Source: Burkholderia sp. PAMC 26561
GTDB taxonomy: Bacteria; Pseudomonadota; Gammaproteobacteria; Burkholderiales; Burkholderiaceae
Length of the DNA: 64,000 bases
Assembly: GCF_001557535.2 (NCBI RefSeq)
Contig: NZ_CP014315.1
Coordinates: forward strand, 1,240,001 to 1,304,000
Direction of reading: 5' to 3'
Shown here: one piece after another, positions 8,445-17,126 of the stretch
How positions within the stretch are numbered: position 1 is the first letter of the stretch
Layout of the letters: each line of letters begins with the position of its first letter
Translations under genes and position numbers: made by a program
Notes under the pieces: model-generated
Database searches by the model: none
What the model was told of the DNA's origin: nothing
What the model saw: the letters and a program-made list of their open reading frames with translations, nothing else

Positions 8445-9311
8445 TTATTCGCCTGTCTTGACGCTGCCCAGCTTGCCGACTACCAAACCTACCCTGCGCA
8501 ACGCGATCTTGAGCGCTTCGGCCAAGGTGGCCTTGGTCACGACATCGCCAAGATCGACACCCAGGTGCACGATCGTTTGTGCGATCTGCGGTCGAATGCC
8601 GCTGATGATGCACTCTGCGCCCATCAGCCGCGCGGCGGCGACGGTCTTGAGCAGGTGCTGCGCGACCAGCGTGTCAACGGTCGGTACGCCCGTGATGTCG
8701 ATGATCGCAATCGCGGCTTCGTTCTCAACGATCGAATCGAGCAGACTTTCCATCACGACCTGGGTGCGCTCGCTGTCGAGCGTGCCAATCAGCGGCAATG
8801 CAACGATTGAATCCCACAGCTTGACGACTGGCGTAGTGAGATCGAGCAATTCCTGCTGCTGCCGCTCGATGATCTGTTGACGGCTCTTCTGGTATTCGGA
8901 GATCGTGACGAGACCCAGTTTGTCCATCATCTGCGTCAGCTTCCAGAACTCGTCGTTCAGACGATCGATGTCCTCGCCCGAATCGCGCAAGCCGTTGAAC
9001 AACGGTTTTTTCAGCGAGAAAATAAAGGTTGCGGTTTCCTCGGGGGAAAAACCTTGAAGCACACGTTCTCGCGAAAATTTTGACAGATGGGCTTTGACGT
9101 CGTCCCAATGAGCACCGCTAAGCTGCTCGTCGTATCCATTTTTTACTGCATTTGCCAATACTGACAAGAAAGCCCGCGATGCCTCCTTGACGTCTGCCTC
9201 CGACAACGCGCCCTGACGCGTTTCGCTGGAAAGTTGCTCCGCTACCCAGCTTGAAAGAATTTTTGCTTCATCTTTTTCGAAAATGCCAGCTAACCCTGCG
9301 TGCTTACTCAA
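8445..9311 (-). CDS. rsbR: Stressosome sensor RsbR (N-terminal sensor + STAS)
   Basis: 288 residues. Residues 1-130 are an all-helical N-terminal sensor of the RsbR_N type (SSWVAEQL, RAFLSVLANAV), followed by a linker helix rich in Gln and Glu (QQIIERQQQELL). The STAS domain is residues 158-288. Both RsbT target sites are recognisable: T214 in DITGVPTVDT and T246 in GIRPQIAQTIVHLG, matching T171 and T205 of Bacillus RsbRA. The TTG start at 9311 is supported by AGGAG seven bases upstream. It is the first gene of the stressosome operon. The signal sensed by the N-domain is unknown; no haem or flavin ligand can be assigned from sequence alone. Confidence 0.92.
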   Translation of the reverse strand: MSKHAGLAGIFEKDEAKILSSWVAEQLSSETRQGALSEADVKEASRAFLSVLANAVKNGYDEQLSGAHWDDVKAHLSKFSRERVLQGFSPEETATFIFSLKKPLFNGLRDSGEDIDRLNDEFWKLTQMMDKLGLVTISEYQKSRQQIIERQQQELLDLTTPVVKLWDSIVALPLIGTLDSERTQVVMESLLDSIVENEAAIAIIDITGVPTVDTLVAQHLLKTVAAARLMGAECIISGIRPQIAQTIVHLGVDLGDVVTKATLAEALKIALRRVGLVVGKLGSVKTGE

Positions 9312-9353
9312 GTCACTCTCCTAATCTTGTTTTGCGGATTTTTTCAGAATGTG

Positions 9354-9382
9354 ATTATATGGGACATCTCGTCGGACCCCAA
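9354..9382 (-). promoter_or_regulatory. Candidate sigma70-type promoter of the stressosome operon
   Basis: Reading the minus strand, TTGGGG (9382-9377) is followed after exactly 17 bases by a perfect TATAAT (9359-9354), about 43 bases before the rsbR start. Spacing and -10 match the housekeeping consensus; the -35 is weaker. Confidence 0.55.
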
Positions 9383-9559
9383 TTTAAGGCGGTCGGGCGC
9401 CGTAGCTCCCTGCATACACGGGATTCAACGCCGCGGGCGGGACCGCATTGACCGCTCGCATTGACGAAGGCAGCAGCGCCAATGTGACGCTCAACGTCGG
9501 CATTCCTTCTTGTCGGGAAGGACAGTTCAAACAAGCGCCGGCGGCTTCGTCTTGCGCTT

Positions 9560-10672
9560 TCATTGGTCGCGGGTTCGCCCCTGCACGGCCGATTGCGCCC
9601 CTTCTTCAGGCGACTGCTGTGAAGTCGACATGAGACGACTAGGTGAAGATAGGGCTCGCTGCGGCGCCGGTTGGCAAAATCGTCTCCGATAATCGGATGG
9701 CGTAAGTCCCATGACCTTGCGGAACACGCGACGAAACCCGGTGGCGTCGCCGTAGCCAAGGCTCCAGGATATGTCTTCAACGGAAGCTTGCGAGAACTCA
9801 AGCATTTCGCGGGCTCGAGTGATCCGGAGCCGCTGCTGATACTCATTTGGCTTCATACCGGTGGCTGCAAAGAAACGACGCAGAAATGTCCGCTGCTCAA
9901 GTTCTGCATGCCGTGCCAGATCAGCAACGCTGACGTGACGCTCGCGTTGAGTGAGAAGCCATAGCTGTGCCTTTAATATGGCTCTGTCTCCGTGTTTCGT
10001 TTTTGGATCGAACTCGCAATAGAAGCGTTGCTCGCGTCCAGGAGGATCAACGAGCATAAAACGCGCTGTCTCCAGCATGACCGCTGTACCCAGAAATCTT
10101 TCAGTGAGTCGCAGCCCGAGGTCCGCCCAAGCGAGCACTCCTCCGGCCGTGACTACGTCTCCATTGTCAATGACCATGTGATCGGTTTCCGTTAAGACGT
10201 CAGGAAACTGCTCAGCAAATACATCATTGAAGGACCAGTGCGTCGTCGCTTGCCGGCCAGCAAGAAGCCCCGTTCTTGCCAAGATGAAGACACCACCACA
10301 TACCGCTGCGAGGACAACCCCTTCAGCATGTTTTTCACGAAGCCAATGCAAGAGCGGGCTAATTCGTCCGGTCTTTTCCGGAGCTTGCACGCTTCCCGGA
10401 ATCACCAGCAGTGACAGCGTATGAGTTGAACTCGGGCAACTGTCGTATGCACAGCGGACCTCAGTCGCGTCCTCGTCGTCCGCCCGCCAGTGCGTAATGC
10501 GGATAGCTGATCCTGCACAGCCGCCATGCCGTTTCGCAGCGAACTCGCCAGCATAGGTGAACAAGTCTGTCAGACCATAGATACCTGTGTTCGATGTACC
10601 CGCATCGCAAGCAAGTCCAATCTCAACCCATGGACTCGAAGTCAGTGCCGTTTTTGCCATGTTTTCTGTCAT
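9560..10672 (-). CDS. GlxA-type AraC-family regulator (DJ-1/PfpI + HTH)
   Basis: 370 residues. Residues 10-200 form a DJ-1/PfpI-like domain with the elbow AAVCGGVFILARTGLL, and residues 240-340 an AraC double helix-turn-helix (VSVADLARHAELEQRTFLRR and VEDISWSLGYGDATGFRRVF). A C-terminal tail of about 35 residues after SDYRRRF is low complexity. Such regulators respond to small nitrogen or aldehyde metabolites but the ligand here is unknown. The gene is divergent from the hydrolase at 10896 with a 223-base shared spacer, so it probably regulates that gene. Confidence 0.9.
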   Translation of the reverse strand: MTENMAKTALTSSPWVEIGLACDAGTSNTGIYGLTDLFTYAGEFAAKRHGGCAGSAIRITHWRADDEDATEVRCAYDSCPSSTHTLSLLVIPGSVQAPEKTGRISPLLHWLREKHAEGVVLAAVCGGVFILARTGLLAGRQATTHWSFNDVFAEQFPDVLTETDHMVIDNGDVVTAGGVLAWADLGLRLTERFLGTAVMLETARFMLVDPPGREQRFYCEFDPKTKHGDRAILKAQLWLLTQRERHVSVADLARHAELEQRTFLRRFFAATGMKPNEYQQRLRITRAREMLEFSQASVEDISWSLGYGDATGFRRVFRKVMGLTPSDYRRRFCQPAPQRALSSPSRLMSTSQQSPEEGAQSAVQGRTRDQ

Positions 10673-10895
10673 TTTCGTCCGTTGTGTTGTTCAGGCACGC
10701 CGAATACCCTGACGACGGCAGACCAAAATTTCAACAAAAAGCGAGGCGTGGGCAGCGCGGATCGTGCGCCCAGATTCTTGGGCCAACGCTGTCATCCACT
10801 TTACGACTCAATACTTGGTAACCGGCTTCTTGAAGTAGCGTCTGCGCTTGAACAACAGTTATCTCTTCGTCAACACCGTTTTTTAAGGATACGAA

Positions 10896-11741
10896 ATGGA
10901 AGCGAATTCTGGAAGTTCATACGTGACGACCGCGGATGGAACGCAAATCTTCTACAAGGACTGGGGCACAGGCGATCCATTGGTATTTCATCACGGATGG
11001 CCTCTTTCCGCAGATGATTGGGACGCGCAGCTCATGTTTTTCCTGGACCACGGATATCGGGTAATCGCTCACGATCGCCGAGGTCATGGCCGGTCCACCC
11101 AAACCATTCGCGGCAACGACATGGACACCTATGCAGCAGACGTCGCCGAGCTCGCCAAGGCGCTCGACCTCAGGAACGCGGTGCATATCGGTCATTCAAC
11201 AGGCGGCGGCGAAGTGACACGGTATGTCGCCCGACACGGCACCGGAAACGGTCGCGTAGCGAAGGCGGTGCTGATCAGCGCAATTCCCCCACTTTTCATC
11301 CAATCGGAAAAGAACCCTGATGGCGTGCCACGGAAAGTTGTCGACGAGATACGCAACGGCACGGCGAATCATCGATCGCAGTTTTACCAGGACATCACGA
11401 TTCCGTTTTATGGTTTCAACCGGCCTGGCGCGTTGGTGTCCGAAGGAATCCGCGAGAACTGGTGGCGGCAGGGCATGATGGGCGGCATCAAGGCGCAATA
11501 CGATTGCGTCAAGGTACTGTCGGAAACCGAGTTTTACGACGATCTGGCAATAATCGACGTTCCAGTACTTGTGATGCACGGCGAGGACGATCAAATCTGC
11601 CCGTTTCCCACCACGGGCGCAAAGTCGGTAAAGCTTCTGAAGCACGGGACGCTTAAATCGTATCCAGGATTGCCACACGGGATGCCGACCACCCATGCGG
11701 AGCAGATCAACGCAGACTTGCTTGCATTTATCAGGTCCTGA
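10896..11741 (+). CDS. Alpha/beta hydrolase, cofactor-free haloperoxidase family
   Basis: 281 residues, the typical length of non-haem chloroperoxidase/arylesterase-like hydrolases. The catalytic triad is visible: nucleophile S101 in GHSTGGGE, the acid at D231 or D232 (HGEDDQICP) and H261 in GLPHGM. The oxyanion region is HHGWPLSADDWD. No signal peptide, so cytosolic. Members hydrolyse esters or lactones and show perhydrolase activity. A GlxA-type regulator lies divergently upstream. The gene is monocistronic and followed by a long hairpin at 11847-11888. Confidence 0.9.
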   Translation: MEANSGSSYVTTADGTQIFYKDWGTGDPLVFHHGWPLSADDWDAQLMFFLDHGYRVIAHDRRGHGRSTQTIRGNDMDTYAADVAELAKALDLRNAVHIGHSTGGGEVTRYVARHGTGNGRVAKAVLISAIPPLFIQSEKNPDGVPRKVVDEIRNGTANHRSQFYQDITIPFYGFNRPGALVSEGIRENWWRQGMMGGIKAQYDCVKVLSETEFYDDLAIIDVPVLVMHGEDDQICPFPTTGAKSVKLLKHGTLKSYPGLPHGMPTTHAEQINADLLAFIRS

Positions 11742-12528
11742 TTGGTGACGGTTTCCCCGCTCCCTCACCGCTCGTCAAGGCATTATTGCCACCTCGTCGA
11801 CCGGCGAAGCAGCGTACAGGAACGGCGTCGCCGACACTAAACAAACACGCCGTGACCCAGCCTTCGATCGAAGACTGGGTCACGGCGTTCCAGAATGACT
11901 TCCCTGCTGGGAAAGCACTGCTGCAAGGTATGCGTAGGCGAAGGCGACATCTGCGGGTCGATCCGGTGAACGCCGAGCGGCGTTTTCTGCGTGAGTGCCT
12001 CCACCAACTTCAGCTCAAGCGGCGGTTCGGGGTCTTGCCGCCTTTCGCGCTTCCTTCAGCGCCTGGGTAAAGCGGCTCCAGTTACACGTCGATTCGGTAT
12101 TGAACAAGCCAGGGACGACTGCGCTTACAGTCACATGGCGTCAACATGGACGCCTCATGTCTCAACAGTCCCCGTTAATCACCACCGCTGCAACGCAAAA
12201 ACACGATCCAACAAGGAAGGCGATCCTTACAGTGAGAGTAGCACTCGGTCATCGAAAATGCGCTTTGCATTGATGTAAGTGAGATTCCAGGTTGGAGTGT
12301 TGGGTTGATCAGGCGCTTCTAAACTGGTCGATCGCAGCCGGCGCATTGTCTGCAAAGAATGAGCGTGGTATCACCAGGCAAGCAGCGCCCCAATCGTCGT
12401 TATGTGCTTCTTGCGCTAGTGTTCTCTTTCCGCAAATCAAACGGAGTCGACCGCTTGCGTTGCCCCGTCGAACCATAAATGGCATTGGCGATAGCCGAAG
12501 TGACCGCCGGACTCGACAGCATGTTCCT
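11742..12528. other. Decayed intergenic region, no supported gene
   Basis: Apart from the long hairpin at 11847-11888, nothing here resolves into a recognisable protein. Several frames stay open for 90-140 codons on both strands but lack family features and ribosome binding sites. The neighbouring porin fragment suggests this is degenerating sequence. Confidence 0.5.
11847..11888. repeat. Long near-perfect inverted repeat (hairpin) after the hydrolase gene
   Basis: Arms 11847-11860 (acgccgtgacccag) and 11875-11888 pair perfectly over 14 bases. After one C-A mismatch the inner 12 bases cttcgatcgaag are themselves palindromic, giving a stem of about 19 pairs. It starts 105 bases after the hydrolase stop. 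No T-run follows, so it is not a classic intrinsic terminator, although it may stop or protect transcripts. Confidence 0.7.
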
Positions 12529-12773
12529 GACATAGACAACAAACAGGGCGTGGTTGGTGACTCAAGGCGGACAAATTCGTTCAATACAAGACGCCCGACT
12601 TCAGCGGCCTGTCGGGCAGCGCGATGTACAGCCTCGGCAATCAGGCTGGACAAAATGAATGGAGAGATCAAGAGGCCCAATTTCCCTACTTTCATGGTCC
12701 GTTAGCAGCGACTGGCGTGTATCAGTACGTGAATGTCATTGAGACAACTGCTAACGGGTTTGCATTGTGGTGA
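12529..12773 (+). pseudogene. Porin remnant (Gram-negative porin family), frameshifted
   Basis: Two adjoining frames read as an internal piece of a Burkholderia-type outer-membrane porin. The first gives DIDNKQGVVGDSRRTN from 12529; the second, from 12570, gives KFVQYKTPDFSGLSGSAMYS, then LGNQAG and GPLAATGVYQYVN, stopping at 12773. The pattern 'V-KY-TPDFSGL' followed by 'YSLGNQAG' is typical of the eyelet-side strands of these porins. The N-terminal signal region and the C-terminal strands with the final Phe are missing, and a frameshift lies near 12570. It cannot encode a functional porin. Confidence 0.75.
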
Positions 12774-12899
12774 AGAGGACTATCAGAGTAGCTATATACG
12801 CTGTATTCGCCTTGAACGCCTTGCTCTGGGGATATCTTCCGCCCTAACCTGTATTTGACGTTCAGCTATCCTTCCAATAGTTTCCGTACCGGCTATCTC

Positions 12900-13667
12900 A
12901 TGCAATCCATACTCCTCAAAAGTCCGATTTTGGAAGACCAAGCGCCTGTTGGGGAAGACATGCGTGACAACCTCCTCTCCGTCATCGTTACGCGGAAATG
13001 GCAACTTGCCGAGATTTACCATGCCGTAGAAATCCAAGCTAAGTCCCGATCGGAGCTTCCCTCGTTTGACGATGGAGCTTGCGTCACGATAGTTCTCGAC
13101 AACGCCGCTTATAAGGAGAGGATTTATCCTCTGTGCTCTTTTAGCTCTCAGCCATGGGCATATGTAATCGCAATGAGACATGATGATTGCGGCGCGAACA
13201 CAACAACGGCGGACCCCTTGTTAAGCCAAGGAAACGAAATGTTTATCGGAGCGTTACAGAACCCTACTGTTGTTTTGAACTCTTGCACACGATCGATACT
13301 TTTTTCTGGTGGCGTAGGCGTTGCATCTATCGCGGGGATTGCGAATCAACTCGCCAATGCAGGTCAAATTTTCGAGCTGCACAACTTTGCTAGATCACCT
13401 GGACGCGCAGTCTTCCGGGACGAACTTGACGCGCTTGGAAGCGAAGGCAAGGTCAATCATCATTTTGGTTTGGATGCTGACCAAGTAGCGCAGACAATTT
13501 CTCACGCGATGAGCCCAGCACATCCGAATACTCAGATCTACTGCAGTGGTCCTCCGGCTTTTATGGACCTCATCGAGCGCCAAGCTCGCCACTGGGTGTA
13601 TCCAGATAATATCCACCGAATCGTCTTGGGTGGCAAAAAAAGCAGTTCGTTTACTGGATATAGATGA
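12900..13667 (+). CDS. VanB-like ferredoxin reductase domain lacking its 2Fe-2S domain
   Basis: 255 residues from ATG 12900. It resembles the reductase component of Rieske oxygenases such as vanillate demethylase: a flavin-binding barrel with RIYPLCSFS, then an NAD-binding half with ILFSGGVGVASIAGIA and IYCSGPPAFMDLIERQA. Family members are about 315-320 residues and end in a plant-type ferredoxin domain with four cysteines. Here the protein stops after VLGGKKSSSFTGYR, so that domain is absent, and the central region is poorly conserved. No oxygenase partner lies nearby. It is probably a decaying or non-functional copy; a lone flavoreductase role cannot be excluded. Confidence 0.6.
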   Translation: MQSILLKSPILEDQAPVGEDMRDNLLSVIVTRKWQLAEIYHAVEIQAKSRSELPSFDDGACVTIVLDNAAYKERIYPLCSFSSQPWAYVIAMRHDDCGANTTTADPLLSQGNEMFIGALQNPTVVLNSCTRSILFSGGVGVASIAGIANQLANAGQIFELHNFARSPGRAVFRDELDALGSEGKVNHHFGLDADQVAQTISHAMSPAHPNTQIYCSGPPAFMDLIERQARHWVYPDNIHRIVLGGKKSSSFTGYR

Positions 13668-13865
13668 GCTAGCGATCGGTGGGACGCGCGGAGCCACTAC
13701 TGCAGCGACGGCTTTGTGGAGATCGACAACTTGCCGGCAGCACGCGCACCACGCGGCGTAGCGCTGCGCTGGCATAACTGATTTTCACGGGCTCGGATAG
13801 CGGTGGCTTGGGCAGCTGCCATCAACGCTACTCCGAAAGGGTATCGCGTCATTCGCGCACAGCGG

Positions 13866-14747
13866 TCAGATGCGCTGGCGCAGCGCTTCGGTGGTCTCGC
13901 CTGAACCATCCGCGCGCCAACCCGGCGGCAGGAACACGTAGCGAATAGCAGTCGAGACGCTGCCCGCCGATGCAATGTCGCGTGCAAGACTGGCCCAGTG
14001 CTCGAATTCGACGACAAGCGGATTGCGCGAGCGCGTTGGAGTGGTGAGACCGTAGCGGCACGGCTCCTCAGCGTGCTCTTCTACATACGTGCCGAATAGC
14101 CGGTCGAATATGACGAGCACGCCACCAAAGTTCGCATCGAGATAATCGATGTTCGATGCATGGTGCACCCGGTGCGCGGATGGCGTATTGAACACCCATT
14201 CGAGCCAGCCCAATTTCGGCATCCACGTGTTGTGCAGCCAAAACTGATAGAGCAGATTGAAGCTCAGTGTTGCGAGCACGATTTCCGGACGCACGCCGAG
14301 CCAGACGAGAGGCGTGAAAAATACTGCCGAGCCCGTCAACTTGCCTGTCAGCCCAAGCCGATAAGCAGACGAAAGCGTCAACTGGTTCGGCGAGTGATGG
14401 ACAGCGTGCGTTGCCCAGAAAAAGCGGATACGGTGCGACGCGCGGTGGTACCAGTAGTAGCAGAATTCCTGGCCGATAAAAAGCAGGAACACCATCAGCG
14501 CGCTGTTGAGCGTGACGGTAAAGATCCTGTGATCCCAGGCAAGGGCGAAAACCGGCGCTGCAAGCGAGAGCGGAAGGAGTGCGAGCAGTTTGCGGCCGGC
14601 CATGTCGGCCAGCGAAATCCACACTTCATACCAGTCGAATGGCGTGTCGCTATTGCGCTGTTTGCGGGTGAGCACACACGCCTCGATCAACGAGACGCCA
14701 ACAACGAACAACAACACAAAGACCGCGATTTTTTCAGTGGTGAACAT
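13866..14747 (-). CDS. Sterol desaturase / fatty acid hydroxylase family membrane di-iron protein
   Basis: 293 residues from ATG 14747. Several hydrophobic segments (residues 8-25, 50-70, 75-95, 150-175) enclose the histidine clusters of the family: HRASH, HAVHH and HRVHH, which bind two irons. Family members hydroxylate or desaturate lipids at the membrane face. The specific lipid is unknown. The neighbouring genes do not form an obvious lipid pathway. An upstream in-frame extension to 14996 exists but has no membrane or family features, so I use the shorter start, although no strong ribosome binding site marks it. Confidence 0.88.
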   Translation of the reverse strand: MFTTEKIAVFVLLFVVGVSLIEACVLTRKQRNSDTPFDWYEVWISLADMAGRKLLALLPLSLAAPVFALAWDHRIFTVTLNSALMVFLLFIGQEFCYYWYHRASHRIRFFWATHAVHHSPNQLTLSSAYRLGLTGKLTGSAVFFTPLVWLGVRPEIVLATLSFNLLYQFWLHNTWMPKLGWLEWVFNTPSAHRVHHASNIDYLDANFGGVLVIFDRLFGTYVEEHAEEPCRYGLTTPTRSRNPLVVEFEHWASLARDIASAGSVSTAIRYVFLPPGWRADGSGETTEALRQRI

Positions 14748-15036
14748 GATGGGCAGCTTATGGGTGTGAGGAAGACGCGTGGTCTGCGGGTAACGGACGT
14801 TGTCGCTTCGGCTGAGGCTAATGTAATGGGCTGACCGGCAAAAAACCATGCGAAAACCATGTCGCCGGATGTCACGGAATTCGTACCGCAGCGGCGCACG
14901 CCAGGCGCGCGAACCTTGCCGCTCGGTGTAACACCGCGACATCTTTTCGAGCGCGATTATTTCGCGGACTCCTTTTATAGTTCGTCCCGTTGCCACGCCG
15001 CAGTGCGTGACTGAACCGAACCTTGAAGGATCCCTT

Positions 15037-16029
15037 ATGAAACTCCGTTATCTCACCTCAGCCATCGCTTCGCTGCTCATCGCCGTCAGCACGCCCGCTT
15101 TCGCCGGATGGGCAAGTCACGGCACGGCCTACACGCCACACGGCGCCTACGACGGAGCGCGCTACGGCTCCTGCGCGGGCGGCACGTGCGCGCACGCTGG
15201 CGGCGTCCAAAACCCCTACGGCGGCATAGCCACCAACACCGGCTCAGTGACCCGCACCGCACCCGGGCAGTTCTCGAACTCCGGCACGGCCATCGGCCCC
15301 AACGGCCGTCAGGTCCAGCACTCGGGCGACACGAACTGCGCCGGCGGCACGTGTGACCACACCGGCAGCCTGACCGGCTCTGACGGCCACAGCGCCACCA
15401 CATCAGGCAGCGTGACGCGCAACGCGCCGGGTCAATACTCGTCCTCGGGAACGATCACCGCAGCGAACGGCAACACGACCAGTCACTCGGCATCGACAGA
15501 CTGCGCGGGTTCCACCTGCGTGCGTTCCGGCACCGTGACGGGCAGCGATGGCGGAACCGTTACTCATTCCGGCAGCGCGACGCGCGTAGCCGCAGGCGTG
15601 GTGGCGACGGGCACCGGCACGACGGTTGTACACAGCGGTACGGTGACCACGGGCGGCACCGTCACGGCAGTGGGCGGGACGGTTGCGGTGGGCACGGCAC
15701 CGGTCGTTGTCGCGCCGCCGGTTGCCGTTGTATCGGCGCCGGTACCAGTGGTCGTGACGCCGCCGGCCGCGTACGTAACTCCGCCCCCGCCGCCACCTGC
15801 TGTCTACGTCGCGCCTCTTGCGCCGAAGACCATTTACATTGCGCCGCCCGCGCCCAAGGTCGTCTACGTCGCGCCGCCCCCGCCGCCGCGCCTCGTGTAC
15901 GTCGCGCCGCAAGTACGAACGCTGTATCTCACGCCGCGTCCGGTGTATGTAGCACCCGTGCCGCGTGCCGCGGTGATGGTGCCCGGACACTGGGCCGGCC
16001 GTGTCTGGGTACCGGCGCACTGGGCGTAG
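15037..16029 (+). CDS. Secreted Gly/Ser/Thr repeat protein with Pro-rich tail
   Basis: 330 residues with a clear signal peptide (cleavage after STPAFA). GAAGGA lies seven bases before ATG 15037. Residues 45-180 contain about three imperfect repeats of roughly 43 residues, each with a CAGGTC or CAGSTC pair, a TGSDG-type turn and a SGSVTRxAPGQ segment. Residues 185-240 are a Val/Thr/Gly-rich stretch, and the C-terminal third is Pro-rich with repeated VYVAP units ending GHWAGRVWVPAHWA. Such proteins are usually periplasmic or surface-associated. No enzymatic motif is seen. It is followed by an EF-hand protein and a two-component system in the same orientation. Confidence 0.85.
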   Translation: MKLRYLTSAIASLLIAVSTPAFAGWASHGTAYTPHGAYDGARYGSCAGGTCAHAGGVQNPYGGIATNTGSVTRTAPGQFSNSGTAIGPNGRQVQHSGDTNCAGGTCDHTGSLTGSDGHSATTSGSVTRNAPGQYSSSGTITAANGNTTSHSASTDCAGSTCVRSGTVTGSDGGTVTHSGSATRVAAGVVATGTGTTVVHSGTVTTGGTVTAVGGTVAVGTAPVVVAPPVAVVSAPVPVVVTPPAAYVTPPPPPPAVYVAPLAPKTIYIAPPAPKVVYVAPPPPPRLVYVAPQVRTLYLTPRPVYVAPVPRAAVMVPGHWAGRVWVPAHWA

Positions 16030-16092
16030 CAGTAACGTCAGATCAATGAATCAACCCTGCCGGCCATGAGCGTCGGCTACATCACGGAGCAA

Positions 16093-16386
16093 ATGATGAA
16101 AAAGATGATTGCGGTCCTTGTCTTGTGTATTGTTTCGGCAACGGCATCCGCTCAGGTCGGGCTGCCGCTTGTCGAACCCGCGCGCGGCGAGCGTGCAACG
16201 CAGCAATTGCAGGCTCGCTTTGCCAGCGCCAACACCACAAGCGACGGCAAGCTGACTCGGGACCAGGCGGCGGCCGGCATGCCAATGGCGGCGAAGCACT
16301 TCGACGAAATCGATACACAGCGGGTCGGCTACGTCACGCTGCCGCAGATCGAAGACCTGATGAAGCAAAAAGCAATGGCACGCTGA
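16093..16386 (+). CDS. Small secreted EF-hand domain protein
   Basis: 97 residues from ATG 16093 (CGGAG upstream). A signal peptide of about 20 residues ends ATASA. The mature part holds two EF-hand-like loops: one around TTSDGKLTRDQA and one around DEIDTQRVGYVTLPQIE. The second loop lacks several canonical acidic ligands, so calcium binding is uncertain. It sits 63 bases after the repeat-rich secreted protein and 26 bases before the response regulator gene, suggesting a single transcription unit in which the two-component system may sense an envelope condition related to these proteins. Confidence 0.8.
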   Translation: MMKKMIAVLVLCIVSATASAQVGLPLVEPARGERATQQLQARFASANTTSDGKLTRDQAAAGMPMAAKHFDEIDTQRVGYVTLPQIEDLMKQKAMAR

Positions 16387-16412
16387 ATGTAAGTGACCGT
16401 GGGAGACGCGTC

Positions 16413-17126
16413 ATGGAACAAGTGAACAGGGTTATCGTGCTGGACGACGAAGCCGAGCTGCGCAACATGCTGCAACGGTTCCTGACAAGCCACGGCTTCT
16501 ACGTGCGCGTCGTCGCCGACGGCAAGCAACTCGACCGCTACTTGCAGCGCGAACCGTATGACGTGCTGGTGCTGGACCTGATGATGGAACCGGAAGACGG
16601 GCTGACGGTGTGCAAGCGGTTGCGCGCCGAAGGACAGACGCTTCCCATTCTCATGCTGACCGCGAAGGGCGATGCGGTCGACCGCGTCGTTGGCCTTGAA
16701 ACCGGCGCCGACGACTACCTCGCCAAGCCCTTTCTCCCCGATGAACTCATCGCGCGAATCCGTGCGCTCCTGCGCCGCCAGAAAATGGCCGCCGGCGTGC
16801 CGACCGTGACCTCGCAGACGCTGCGCTTCGGCGAGTACCAGTTCGACGTCTCAAAGCAGACCTTGGTGCTTCGCGGCGAGCCCGTCGAGATTCACTCAGC
16901 GCAGATGTTGCTGCTGCATGCGCTGGGTTCATCGCCGAATCGGCCGGTCAGCCGGGAAAACCTGCTTGCGCGGGCGCGCGGCCGAGATCATGAAGCACTC
17001 GGTCGCAGCATTGACGTACAGATCCTCCGGCTTCGCCAGATCGTCGAAGAAGATCCGGCCAAACCGCGCTTCATCAAGACCGTATGGGGTGTCGGCTACA
17101 TGCTCGTTGCGGGCATCGAGCCGTGA
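16413..17126 (+). CDS. OmpR-family response regulator
   Basis: 237 residues from ATG 16413, with GGGAGA seven bases upstream. Receiver domain 5-120 with phosphoacceptor D55 (VLVLDLMMEPEDG), conserved LTAKGD and the switch Lys in YLAKPF. The C-terminal winged helix (about 135-233) includes LLARARGRDHEALGRSIDVQ and ends FIKTVWGVGYMLV. Its TGA overlaps the GTG start of the kinase gene (GTGA), so the two are translationally coupled. Target genes are unknown; the two secreted-protein genes upstream are the natural first candidates. Confidence 0.94.
   Translation: MEQVNRVIVLDDEAELRNMLQRFLTSHGFYVRVVADGKQLDRYLQREPYDVLVLDLMMEPEDGLTVCKRLRAEGQTLPILMLTAKGDAVDRVVGLETGADDYLAKPFLPDELIARIRALLRRQKMAAGVPTVTSQTLRFGEYQFDVSKQTLVLRGEPVEIHSAQMLLLHALGSSPNRPVSRENLLARARGRDHEALGRSIDVQILRLRQIVEEDPAKPRFIKTVWGVGYMLVAGIEP

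Noticed and set aside
12309..12695. 128-codon minus-strand frame
   Set aside because: It is antisense to the porin remnant, which has recognisable family sequence; the minus frame does not.
14748..14996. N-terminal extension of the sterol-desaturase-like protein
   Set aside because: The extra 83 residues lack hydrophobic or family features; the protein beginning at 14747 already matches the family.
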